This document shows, in pieces, positions 1 to 6,177 of a stretch of DNA of 10,914 nt. Under the pieces are notes generated by a model. It ran no database searches, was not told the DNA's origin, and saw nothing but the letters and a program-made list of their open reading frames with translations. This stretch comes from an uncultured Eubacterium sp. (GTDB lineage Bacteria; Bacillota; Clostridia; Lachnospirales; Lachnospiraceae), in assembly GCA_946611445.1 (NCBI GenBank), contig CAMODP010000051.1:1-10914 (forward strand), read 5' to 3'. Within the stretch, counting starts at the first letter, position 1. Every line of letters begins with the position of its first letter. The position numbers were made by a program, and so were the translations under genes.

Positions 1-71
1 ACTTGAACCCACACGACGTTGCCGCCAACAGATTTTGAGTCTGCCTCGTCTGCCAGTTCCGACACGCCGGC
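1..71 (-). tRNA. tRNA-Leu (anticodon CAA), 3' end cut off by the window edge
   Basis: Read on the minus strand, the segment begins with the acceptor strand GCCGGCG. A D arm with a TCG/CGA stem follows, then an anticodon arm with stem CAGA/TCTG and loop CTCAAAA, which gives anticodon CAA. A variable arm typical of class II tRNAs (Leu/Ser type) comes next, then GTGGGTTCAAGT, the first half of the T arm. The rest of the T stem, the 3' acceptor strand and any CCA lie before position 1. The long variable arm and the CAA loop make this a leucine tRNA reading UUG. It lies downstream of lysA on the same strand but has its own promoter. Confidence 0.93.
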
Positions 72-85
72 CCGTGCACCTGTAG

Positions 86-114
86 AGTGTACCACAGTGG
101 TTTCAGAAAATCAA
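86..114 (-). promoter_or_regulatory. Sigma-A promoter of the tRNA-Leu gene
   Basis: On the minus strand a -35 box TTGATT (109-114) is followed after exactly 17 nt by a -10 box TACACT (86-91). Transcription would start near position 79, about 8 nt before the mature tRNA 5' end at 71. The tRNA therefore need not rely on read-through from lysA. I see no convincing terminator between the lysA stop (143) and this promoter, only a weak 4-bp CGGC/GCCG hairpin, so some read-through is possible. Confidence 0.7.
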
Positions 115-142
115 GGATTCCCATTCCGGCAGGCCCGCCGTC

Positions 143-1420
143 TCAACAGTTATCCGGAAACATCTTTTTGTATTCCGGCGTGAAGTCGATCGTCTGGAAA
201 TAATCTTTTGCCGTCTGCGGCCGGCGGATCATGTCCCAGCCGCCGTCTTCCCGCAGCAGCACTTCCGCGGACCAGAGCTTGCCGTTGTAATTGTACCCCA
301 TGGCGGACCCGTGAGCGCCGGTATCGTGAATGAAAAGCAGATCCCCGATCTCTATCTCCGGCATCATGCGGTCAATGGCAAATTTATCATTATTCTCACA
401 GAGAGATCCGACGACATCATATTTCTGGTCACAGGGAGCATCCTCCTTGCCCATCACCGTGATATGGTGATATGCCCCGTACATGGCCGGACGCATCAGA
501 TTTACGGCACAGGCATCCACCCCGATGTACTCCTTATAGATATGCTTCTTGTGGATGGCTCTTGTCACGAGCGCACCGTACGGTCCCATCATGAAGCGGC
601 CCATCTCCGTATAGATCGCCACGTCACCCATGCCGGCAGCTGTCAGAATCTCCTCATATACTTTCCGCACGCCCTCGCCGATCACCCGGATATCATTGGG
701 CGTCTCCCACGGCTGATACGGGATGCCGACGCCGCCGGACAGATTGATAAATGTGATCCGCGCCCCTGTGACATTCTGCAGGTTCACAGCCAGGCGGAAC
801 AGCACCTCCGCCAGCTTCGGATAGTATTCATTGGTCACGGTATTGCTTGCCAGGAATGCATGGATGCCGAACTCCTCCACTCCCTTCGCCTTCAGAATCC
901 TGAATGCCTCAAAAAGCTGATCCGTGGTCATCCCGTACTTGGAGTCTCCGGGGTTATCCATGATCCCGTTGGACAGGGCAAAGAGGCCGCCCGGATTGAA
1001 TCGGCAGCACATTTTTTTCGGGAAGCCCCCGAGTTCCTTCTCCACTTCCTCTATGTTGGTGAAGTCGTCCAGATTGATAATCGCGTTCATATCCTCTGCT
1101 TTTCTGTACTCTTCCGGCGGCGTATCATTGGATGAAAACATGACCTTATCCCCGGTAAAGCCCATAGCCTCGGCCAGCATAAGCTCCGTCATGGAAGAAC
1201 AGTCGCAGCCGCAGCCGTACTCTCCCAGAATGCGGATCAGCGTGGGATTCGGCGTGGCTTTGACGGCAAAATACTCCCGGAAGCCGGGATTCCAGGCAAA
1301 GGCCTCCTGCACAGCGCGGGCATTTTCCCGGATTCCCTTTTCATCATAGAGATGAAAAGGCGTCGGGATATCCCGTGCGATCTCTTCCAGTTTCTCTTTT
1401 GTCACAAATGGCTCTTTCAT
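143..1420 (-). CDS. lysA: Diaminopimelate decarboxylase (PLP-dependent, fold type III)
   Basis: This 425-residue protein matches the LysA/ornithine decarboxylase superfamily. The enzyme decarboxylates meso-diaminopimelate to lysine, the last step of lysine synthesis, in the cytosol. The N-terminal barrel carries the PLP-binding lysine in YFAVKATPNP (K54). H188 sits in HAFLASN, the glycine-rich phosphate-binding turn is LSGGVGIPY (228-235), and E272 is in EMGRF where the family usually has EPGR. The C-terminal part has NLMRPAMYGAYH (307-318) and the active-site motif SLCENNDKFA with C341 and D345. A ribosome binding site (AGAAAGGA) precedes the ATG at 1420. The stop is TGA. The rhomboid-like gene lies 102 bp upstream on the same strand with no clear terminator between, so cotranscription is possible. 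Departures from textbook LysA motifs mark a divergent subfamily. A carboxynorspermidine-decarboxylase-like role is less likely. Confidence 0.88.
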   Translation of the reverse strand: MKEPFVTKEKLEEIARDIPTPFHLYDEKGIRENARAVQEAFAWNPGFREYFAVKATPNPTLIRILGEYGCGCDCSSMTELMLAEAMGFTGDKVMFSSNDTPPEEYRKAEDMNAIINLDDFTNIEEVEKELGGFPKKMCCRFNPGGLFALSNGIMDNPGDSKYGMTTDQLFEAFRILKAKGVEEFGIHAFLASNTVTNEYYPKLAEVLFRLAVNLQNVTGARITFINLSGGVGIPYQPWETPNDIRVIGEGVRKVYEEILTAAGMGDVAIYTEMGRFMMGPYGALVTRAIHKKHIYKEYIGVDACAVNLMRPAMYGAYHHITVMGKEDAPCDQKYDVVGSLCENNDKFAIDRMMPEIEIGDLLFIHDTGAHGSAMGYNYNGKLWSAEVLLREDGGWDMIRRPQTAKDYFQTIDFTPEYKKMFPDNC

Positions 1421-1522
1421 GAATGGTTCCTTTCTGATGGTGAAGCGTATATCAGATACATGCCGGGCTTCCGTGTGTTCTGTCAGACATGAGCTGCGGA
1501 TACGTACATGAGATGCGGGCGC

Positions 1523-2461
1523 TCACTGCACATGCATATGCGTATACAGATGGTCCTGGCAATACTCATAGTTCCCGTTGCACTTGGAACAGAACCTGAA
1601 TTCAAGATCCGGGCTGTCCAGTTCTGTCCGTCCGCAGACAGCACAGCGGTGTACTGCCATCTTCTTACCACCGGCGAATGTAGTGCGGTCTACTTTTTCA
1701 TATGGCGTCCGCGGCTGCGCCGTCCCTGTCCTGCCCTGGGTCCCGAAGGGTCCCGGCCCTCTCATAGCCTTCTGAAAATCCCTCTGTCTTCTCCTCTCTC
1801 TCGGACTGAAACGGCTGTACCGGCGCGTCATAAAGAAAAACAGGATCGTGCTGGCAAGGGAGCAGAGAATCATCACGAGAACCGGAAGTCCATATGCCGC
1901 ACCGTAACGGAAATACGTAATAATCTCATACGCAAGATAAATGAGGTCTATGACCGCCAGGTACTTGATCTTGATCGGTATGATGAACATGAACAGCAGC
2001 TGCTGATCCGGAAACGTCATGGCAAAGCCCAGAAAGATCGACAGGCTCACGTAGTACGTCGTAAACATCGGTCCATAGTCATTCCCTGTGATAAAGAACA
2101 GCAGAAAGGCGCCGACGACCGTCATGATCAGCCCGAAAAAGATATACACATTATACAGGAAATCCCCCCAGGTCCTCTCCAGCAGCGTACCGAGCTGATA
2201 ATAACAGAACAGCATAATGATCGTAAAAATGCTGAGGGATGACGGCGGAATCAGCAGCCAGGATACCAGACGCCAGATCTGCCCGCGGAGAATCAGCGAT
2301 GGACTGAGCATCAGCAGCCTGGTGATGCCCCCATAGCTTCCTCCCGCACTCTGCATCATAGACAGGATATAGCCGGCCGCATATGTCATGATAATATACA
2401 TCGTCAGATGGCGGATGGCATATTTTCCGAATTTTCTTTCCATTCTCTGCAAGAAATTCAT
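1523..2461 (-). CDS. Rhomboid-like multispanning membrane protein with C-terminal zinc ribbon; catalytic motif not seen
   Basis: This 312-residue protein has about six hydrophobic segments between residues 20 and 212. They include a rhomboid-like stretch, GQIWRLVSWLLIPP (60-73) followed by LGTLLERTWGDFLYN (90-104), corresponding to the WR motif and the loop after TM2 of rhomboids. The family's catalytic GxSG serine motif is not evident: the corresponding segment reads YYVSLSIFLGF (136-146). A basic, proline- and glycine-rich linker (213-265) leads to a zinc ribbon with C273/C276, C291/C294, C301 and several histidines near the C-terminus. An in-frame ATG at 2539 would add 26 polar residues, but it overlaps the -10 box of a near-perfect promoter and would not be on that transcript. 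I therefore choose the ATG at 2461, preceded by GGAAGGAAAAG at rather long spacing. The function is unknown; a non-proteolytic membrane chaperone or adaptor, like derlins or iRhoms, is inference. Confidence 0.78.
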   Translation of the reverse strand: MNFLQRMERKFGKYAIRHLTMYIIMTYAAGYILSMMQSAGGSYGGITRLLMLSPSLILRGQIWRLVSWLLIPPSSLSIFTIIMLFCYYQLGTLLERTWGDFLYNVYIFFGLIMTVVGAFLLFFITGNDYGPMFTTYYVSLSIFLGFAMTFPDQQLLFMFIIPIKIKYLAVIDLIYLAYEIITYFRYGAAYGLPVLVMILCSLASTILFFFMTRRYSRFSPRERRRQRDFQKAMRGPGPFGTQGRTGTAQPRTPYEKVDRTTFAGGKKMAVHRCAVCGRTELDSPDLEFRFCSKCNGNYEYCQDHLYTHMHVQ

Positions 2462-2537
2462 AGATGTACTCTTTTCCTTCCCGCCGGGCCGGTCTGCTCT
2501 TCTCCTCTGCTGCGCGGCCAGCCCGAAGTTTTCGTCC

Positions 2538-2567
2538 ATTATACGCAGTCCGCCCTTCTTTTGTCAA
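2538..2567 (-). promoter_or_regulatory. Strong sigma-A promoter of the rhomboid-like gene (perhaps also lysA)
   Basis: On the minus strand the consensus boxes TTGACA (2562-2567) and TATAAT (2538-2543) are separated by 18 nt. Transcription should start near 2531, giving a leader of about 70 nt to the ATG at 2461. The upstream in-frame ATG (2537-2539) overlaps the -10 box, which argues against its use as the start codon. Confidence 0.8.
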
Positions 2568-2600
2568 TGACGCGAAACCGTCAGAAAACCCTGTCTGCGA

Positions 2601-2629
2601 TTGCGCGGACGGTCGTTCTGTGTTAAGGT
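2601..2629 (+). promoter_or_regulatory. Candidate promoter of aroC
   Basis: TTGCGC (2601-2606) and TAAGGT (2624-2629) are 17 nt apart, and the -10 box is preceded by an extended-promoter TG at 2621-2622. Both boxes are imperfect, so this is only a candidate. It lies back to back with the rhomboid-like gene's promoter in a 233-bp divergent intergenic region. The left arm of an inverted repeat, GCGATTGCG (2597-2605), covers the -35 box. The right arm, CGCAATCGC (2655-2663), lies in the leader. Confidence 0.4.
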
Positions 2630-2694
2630 TCATCTGAAAGAATTCGAGACATTTCGCAATCGCCTGATCAATCTCTGAGAGAGGAGTTACACAT

Positions 2695-3783
2695 ATGTCA
2701 GATTCATCAATCGGAAGAATTTTCCGCGTCACAACATGGGGAGAATCTCACGGTCCCGCCATCGGCGCTGTGATCGACGGCTGTCCGGCAGGCCTTCCTC
2801 TGTCAGAGGATCTGATCCAGCCCTGGCTGGACCGCCGCAGGCCCGGAAGAAGCAGATACGCCACCGCACGCCGGGAAGAGGACCGGGTCGAGATCCTCTC
2901 CGGCGTCTTCGAAGGCCGCACGACCGGCACCCCCGTCTCCGTCCTGATCCGCAGCACCAATCAGCGTTCCGGCGATTACAGCAGCCTGGCCGCTGCATAC
3001 CGTCCCGGCCATGCCGACTTCGGATAGGACAGAAAATCCGGCTTCCGCGACTACCGCGGCGGCGGCCGCTCTTCCGGCAGAGAAACCGCCGCCCGCGTGG
3101 CTGCCGGTGCCATAGCCGCCCTTCTTCTGAAAGAGCTGGGCATCACGCTGACAGCCTACACCCGGTCCGTCGGGCCCGTGCAGATCACCCGCTTCGAGCC
3201 GGAAGAGATTCTGCGCAACGCTCTGTTTATGCCGGACGCTGAGGCCGCTGCTCTTGCGGAAAAATGGCTGGAATCCTGTCTGCAGGCACAGGACTCGGCC
3301 GGCGGCACCATAGAATGTGTTGTCCGCGGCATGCCTGCAGGCGCCGGGAACCCCGTCTTCGGAAAGCTGGATGCCGAACTCGCAAAGGCAGTCATGTCTG
3401 TCGGTGCCGTCAAGGCTGTGGAAATCGGAGACGGACTCTCTGCCGCGGCAGCCAGGGGATCCGAAAACAATGACGCATTCCTGTCCGGCTTTGAAAAAAA
3501 GACAAACCATGCCGGCGGCATTCTGGGCGGCATCAGCGACGGGTCAGATATTATTCTTCGCGCCGCCGTAAAACCGACGCCGTCTATCGCGCAGCCGCAG
3601 CAGACCGTGGATTCAGACGGCAACGCGGTCACGCTGGAGATTCACGGCCGCCATGATCCCGTGATCGTCCCCAGGGCTGTCGTAGTCGTCGAAGCCATGA
3701 CAGCCATCACGCTCGCGGACGCGCTGCTGACCGGAATGTCGGCGCGTCTTGAAAATGTGAAGACGATCTGGGGGAAAGTCTGA
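2695..3783 (+). pseudogene. aroC: Chorismate synthase gene interrupted by one in-frame amber codon
   Basis: The 363-codon frame encodes full-length chorismate synthase, which converts EPSP to chorismate, the branch point to aromatic amino acids, using reduced FMN. A strong ribosome binding site, GAGAGGAG (2679-2686), precedes the ATG. Family motifs present are [18 protein letters not shown] (16-33, with H19), RPGHADF (103-109, with H106), RGGGRSSGRETAARVAAGA (121-139), the FMN-binding stretches GSENNDAF and NHAGGILGGISDG, and GRHDPVIVPRA near the end. Codon 111 (3025-3027) is TAG where the family normally has tyrosine. The frame continues without any indel to a TGA at 3781-3783. The first 110 residues alone lack most of the active site. 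The part after the stop could be reinitiated only internally, for example at GTG 3097, which would drop essential residues. Explanations are a recent nonsense mutation, a sequencing error or amber read-through. Everything else looks conserved, so the lesion is recent or not real. Confidence 0.92.
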
Positions 3784-3789
3784 GAAATG

Positions 3790-3840
3790 CAGCAAGGGGG
3801 CCGCGCACTGATCCCAGTGCACAGCCCCCTTGCTGTATAT
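3790..3840. terminator. Bidirectional terminator between convergent aroC and rplT
   Basis: CAGCAAGGGGGC (3790-3801) pairs with GCCCCCTTGCTG (3824-3835). A nested inner stem GCACTG/CAGTGC closes on loop ATCC. On the plus strand it is followed by TATATCTGTCTT. On the minus strand it is followed by the moderately T-rich GCATTTCTC. It lies 7 nt after the aroC stop and just past the rplT stop, so it can end both transcripts. Confidence 0.88.
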
Positions 3841-3862
3841 CTGTCTTACTGGCGGCGTCAGC

Positions 3863-4219
3863 TTAAGCCTGCGCCTTCTTGGCGATTTCCACCAGCTCTG
3901 CGAATCCCTCTCTGTCAGCCACTGCCATGTCAGCCAGCACCTTGCGGTTCAGGTCGACACCGGCCTGCTTCAGGCCAAACATAAATCTGCTGTAAGACAG
4001 GCCATTCAGTCTGGCAGCCGCATTGATACGGGCAATCCAGAGCTGACGGAACTGGCGCTTTCTCTGCTTTCTGCCGGCATAGGCAGTAGCCAGCGCGCGC
4101 ATCACAGACTGCTTTGCGATTCTGTACTGTTTGCTTCTGGCGCCTCTGTAGCCCTTGGCCAGCTTCAGTACTCTGTTATGTTTTTTCTTTGCGTTCAGAC
4201 CGCCTTTAATTCTTGCCAT
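3863..4219 (-). CDS. rplT: 50S ribosomal protein L20
   Basis: This 118-residue, strongly basic protein has the typical L20 start [24 protein letters not shown] in near-standard form (cited here only as a family hallmark) and the conserved [16 protein letters not shown] (97 region of the frame's middle). The length equals the family norm. L20 binds 23S rRNA early in large-subunit assembly. In Bacillus subtilis it also represses its own operon by binding the infC leader, and a matching leader is present here at 4970-5153. An AGGAGG site 9 nt before the ATG supports the start. It is the third gene of infC-rpmI-rplT, 21 bp after rpmI. The stop is TAA, followed by the bidirectional terminator. Confidence 0.98.
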   Translation of the reverse strand: MARIKGGLNAKKKHNRVLKLAKGYRGARSKQYRIAKQSVMRALATAYAGRKQRKRQFRQLWIARINAAARLNGLSYSRFMFGLKQAGVDLNRKVLADMAVADREGFAELVEIAKKAQA

Positions 4220-4240
4220 TTCCGTATTCCTCCTCAGACA

Positions 4241-4438
4241 TTAAATGTAAGGTAAAACCTTCTTCATGTTGCGCACATTGCTCTCATCCAGAAGAGTGGC
4301 CTTCCTGAGATTTCTTTTGCGCTTCGTGGTCTTCTTGGTCAGAATGTGGCTCTTGTAGGCTTTATGTCTGACGAGTTTGCCGGTTCCTGTCACCTTAAAA
4401 CGTTTTGCCGCCGCGCGGCTTGTCTTCATTTTGGGCAT
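4241..4438 (-). CDS. rpmI: 50S ribosomal protein L35
   Basis: This 65-residue basic protein begins [20 protein letters not shown], the classical L35 N-terminus, and continues with the conserved lysine-rich [20 protein letters not shown]. The length equals the family norm. It is a structural protein of the large ribosomal subunit. GGAGG lies 9 nt before the ATG. It sits 21 bp downstream of infC and 21 bp upstream of rplT, the standard bacterial order, so it is cotranslated and co-regulated with both. Confidence 0.98.
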   Translation of the reverse strand: MPKMKTSRAAAKRFKVTGTGKLVRHKAYKSHILTKKTTKRKRNLRKATLLDESNVRNMKKVLPYI

Positions 4439-4459
4439 TGTCTGTATCCTCCTTATGCT

Positions 4460-4969
4460 TTATTTGCGTTTCTCGCTGAGCACCATCGTCATGCTGCGGC
4501 CTTCCACCTTCGGTGCCTTTTCGACGACCGCAATATCCGCCAGTGCCTCAGCGAATTCATCCAGAATATGCCTGCTGCTGTTCATGTGCGCCATTTCACG
4601 CCCACGAAAACGCAGGGTCACCTTAACCTTGTCACCCTTGGTCAGAAATTTTCTGGCAGCGCCGACCTTGGTATTCAGATCATTCGTATCGATATTCGGA
4701 GACATGCGCACTTCCTTGATATCAACGGTGTGCTGCTTTCTGCGTGCCTCCTTTTCACGGCGGGCCTGCTCGTAGCGGAACTTGCCGTAATCGACGATCT
4801 TGCATACCGGCGGTTTTGCCATCGGGGCGATCTTTACCAGATCGAGGCCTGCATCCTGCGCCCTCAGGTATGCATCCCTCGCAGACATAATCCCTAACTG
4901 TTCCCCATTCTCTCCGATCAGACGGACTTCACGGTCACGGATCTGCTCGTTAATCATTAACTCGCTAAT
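4460..4969 (-). CDS. infC: Translation initiation factor IF-3, starting at an ATT codon
   Basis: From the ATT at 4969 the protein has 169 residues, close to the usual 170-175. It begins (M)SELMINEQIRDREVRLIG, the normal Firmicutes IF-3 N-terminus. The N-domain contains APMAKPPVCKIVDYGKFRYE. The C-domain contains KEVRMSPNIDTNDLNTK and KVTLRFRGREMAH. IF-3 binds the 30S subunit, prevents premature joining of the 50S and rejects non-standard start codons. AGGAGG (4979-4984) lies exactly 9 nt upstream of the ATT. The first downstream ATG (4957) has no ribosome binding site at usable distance. The open frame extends to 5203 but crosses the leader and promoter, so that extension is not coding. IF-3 discriminates against AUU, so its own start codon provides feedback, as known for E. 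coli and Bacillus infC. It is the first gene of infC-rpmI-rplT. Confidence 0.95.
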   Translation of the reverse strand: MSELMINEQIRDREVRLIGENGEQLGIMSARDAYLRAQDAGLDLVKIAPMAKPPVCKIVDYGKFRYEQARREKEARRKQHTVDIKEVRMSPNIDTNDLNTKVGAARKFLTKGDKVKVTLRFRGREMAHMNSSRHILDEFAEALADIAVVEKAPKVEGRSMTMVLSEKRK

Positions 4970-4984
4970 TGTTTCATACCTCCT
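4967..4984 (-). promoter_or_regulatory. Ribosome binding site and ATT start codon of infC
   Basis: AGGAGG occupies 4979-4984, followed by a 9-nt spacer and ATT at 4967-4969. This near-ideal spacing makes the non-canonical ATT the start rather than the ATG 12 nt further on. Confidence 0.88.
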
Positions 4985-5153
4985 GGAATGACTGTGCATC
5001 ATGTGTTTCCTGTAAAAAAGAAAGAGCGGACGCACCCCGTCCACTCCTATACGACAGCGCCATCCCGGCAGAGCCGGCCGGAAACTGTCTGTATATACCC
5101 GAGTCACACTGCTGTGCTGAGGTGAGAGCGGACGCTCTGCTTTCTTTTCAACG
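4970..5153 (-). ncRNA. infC leader RNA, L20-type autoregulatory attenuator
   Basis: The leader runs about 185 nt from the predicted transcription start (about 5153) to infC. In 5'-to-3' order on the minus strand there are three parts. First is AGAGCGTCCGCTCT (5138-5125). Second is an extended stem with GACAG/CTGTC (5089-5085 with 5057-5053) enclosing CCGGC/GCCGG. Third is a terminator stem followed by T residues at 5014-5046. The 3' arm of the terminator repeats the early element: GCGTCCGCTCT occurs in both. The early copy can therefore pair with the terminator's 5' arm GAGTGGACG and prevent terminator formation. Position and logic match the Firmicutes L20 leader, in which excess L20 favours termination. 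Family membership is inferred from context and architecture, not from a covariance-model search. Confidence 0.8.
5014..5046 (-). terminator. Attenuator (intrinsic terminator) in the infC leader
   Basis: On the minus strand GAGTGGACG (5046-5038) pairs with CGTCCGCTC (5032-5024) over 9 bp, including one T-G wobble, around loop GGGTG. TTTCTTTTTT (5023-5014) follows directly. It ends 30 nt before the infC ribosome binding site, so it can stop transcription before the operon. Confidence 0.85.
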
Positions 5154-5159
5154 TTGGTT

Positions 5160-5188
5160 ATAATACCATGCCCGTCCGCCCCTGTCAA
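5160..5188 (-). promoter_or_regulatory. Strong sigma-A promoter of infC-rpmI-rplT
   Basis: TTGACA (5183-5188) and TATTAT (5160-5165) are separated by 17 nt on the minus strand. The -35 box starts only 8 nt after the stop codon of the upstream DUF5688-like gene. No terminator lies between them, so read-through from that gene would also enter the attenuator leader. Confidence 0.85.
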
Positions 5189-5196
5189 TGCCAAAA

Positions 5197-6081
5197 TCAG
5201 CACTCCCGCAGTCTTTTTTCCTCTGCGTCATACCGGTATACATGGTCTGCCAGAACCTCCTGCGGATCGACTACCGCGCTGTTCACACTGCGGAGTATTT
5301 CTCCGAGTTCCTCCGGATCGTGCACACTGTCATCCGGCAGAACCAGGCACTCATGAATGCTGCTGGGGATCACGTAAAAGCTTCCTCCCAGTTCAGCCGC
5401 AAGGTGTTCTGTCTCACCGGGACAGGCGATGCTGACCGCGCCCAGAAATTTCTCACGATTCGACAAGACAAACAGACGCGTATCGTATGCCGGTTCCGGG
5501 GCGCTTCCTCCCAACTCCTGCATAGCCTGGTACAGCGGCTGCAAAAACGGCGGATAATCCCGCATTGTGTTCCGCCAGGCATCCTCCCTGATCCTTTTTT
5601 CATCCACTCCCCAGTCCTCCGGGAAGCCCCTGCGGATCTGGATGGCGCCGCACCCTCTTCCTTCGGTACGCATTCTGCAGTAATAGGTAACCGCGAGATC
5701 CATCCATTCTTCACTGAGCAGCTCGTCCAGGAGCAGAAGGTTTTTTCCGCGGTTTACCAGCCGGCAGTATATCTTGTCACAGAATCTGTCATAGTCATCA
5801 AAAAAACCGTCCAGTTCCCGCACCGGGTTTGTAAATGCTTCCCGGAAAGAGCCGGCTGCCTGCCGGGCCAGAGCCTCGATGCTCATTCCCTGCTGGTACA
5901 GGCTGAACAGCTGCTGCGGGTATATGGCCGGCGCTATGCTTCGGTTCTCCCCCCGCAGGATCATGGCATCCAGACAGACCCCGTTGTTTTTCCGGATGAC
6001 TTCACGGTCAATCTCCAGGATATCCTGTTCCTGCTTTCTGATCTCTTTTTCCAGTTCTTCCGTAAATGTGTACAGATCCAT
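5197..6081 (-). CDS. DUF5688-like cytosolic protein of unknown function
   Basis: This 294-residue protein has no signal peptide or membrane segment. The N-terminal third is charged and helical, followed by NGVCLDAMILRGENRSIAPAIY-like text around residues 33-54. The C-terminal third (about 200-285) resembles the conserved end of DUF5688 proteins: LFVLSNREKFLGAVSI, then GGSFYVIPSSIHECLVLPDD, then a stretch containing VNSAVVDPQEVLADHVYRYD. I recognise this pattern from Lachnospiraceae, where such proteins are numerous and uncharacterised. The family assignment is from memory. An excellent site, AGAGGAGGAG, lies 5 nt before the ATG at 6081. The gene ends 8 nt before the infC -35 box. No catalytic motif is apparent. 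Its upstream side is the long gene-free region, and I found no convincing promoter for it there. Confidence 0.78.
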   Translation of the reverse strand: MDLYTFTEELEKEIRKQEQDILEIDREVIRKNNGVCLDAMILRGENRSIAPAIYPQQLFSLYQQGMSIEALARQAAGSFREAFTNPVRELDGFFDDYDRFCDKIYCRLVNRGKNLLLLDELLSEEWMDLAVTYYCRMRTEGRGCGAIQIRRGFPEDWGVDEKRIREDAWRNTMRDYPPFLQPLYQAMQELGGSAPEPAYDTRLFVLSNREKFLGAVSIACPGETEHLAAELGGSFYVIPSSIHECLVLPDDSVHDPEELGEILRSVNSAVVDPQEVLADHVYRYDAEEKRLREC

Positions 6082-6177
6082 TTTTCTCCTCCTCTTACTG
6101 TCTGTGACACGGTCTGTAGTTTCTGCCGCTGAAGCCGCGGCTGCTGTTTAGCAGGCAGAGGCCTGGCTGTCAGATTC

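Noticed and set aside
311..1135. 274-codon open frame on the plus strand
   Set aside because: It lies entirely antisense to lysA, which has clear family motifs. Its translation has histidine-, isoleucine- and arginine-rich shadow composition and no recognisable domain.
1421..1522. Possible promoter for lysA (CTGACA followed by TATCTG)
   Set aside because: The spacing is 22 nt, and no -10-like box lies at 16-18 nt. This is too weak to report as a feature.
2151..2732. 193-codon minus-strand frame overlapping the rhomboid-like gene and the start of aroC
   Set aside because: It is out of frame with the rhomboid-like gene, spans both divergent promoters and has no domain.
5050..5203. Open frame extending infC upstream to 5203
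   Set aside because: It runs through the attenuator, the leader and the promoter. The translated sequence before the ATT has no IF-3 similarity.
5188..6132. 314-codon open frame on the plus strand
   Set aside because: It is antisense to the DUF5688-like gene, which has an excellent ribosome binding site. It crosses the infC -35 box and has no domain or well-placed ribosome binding site.
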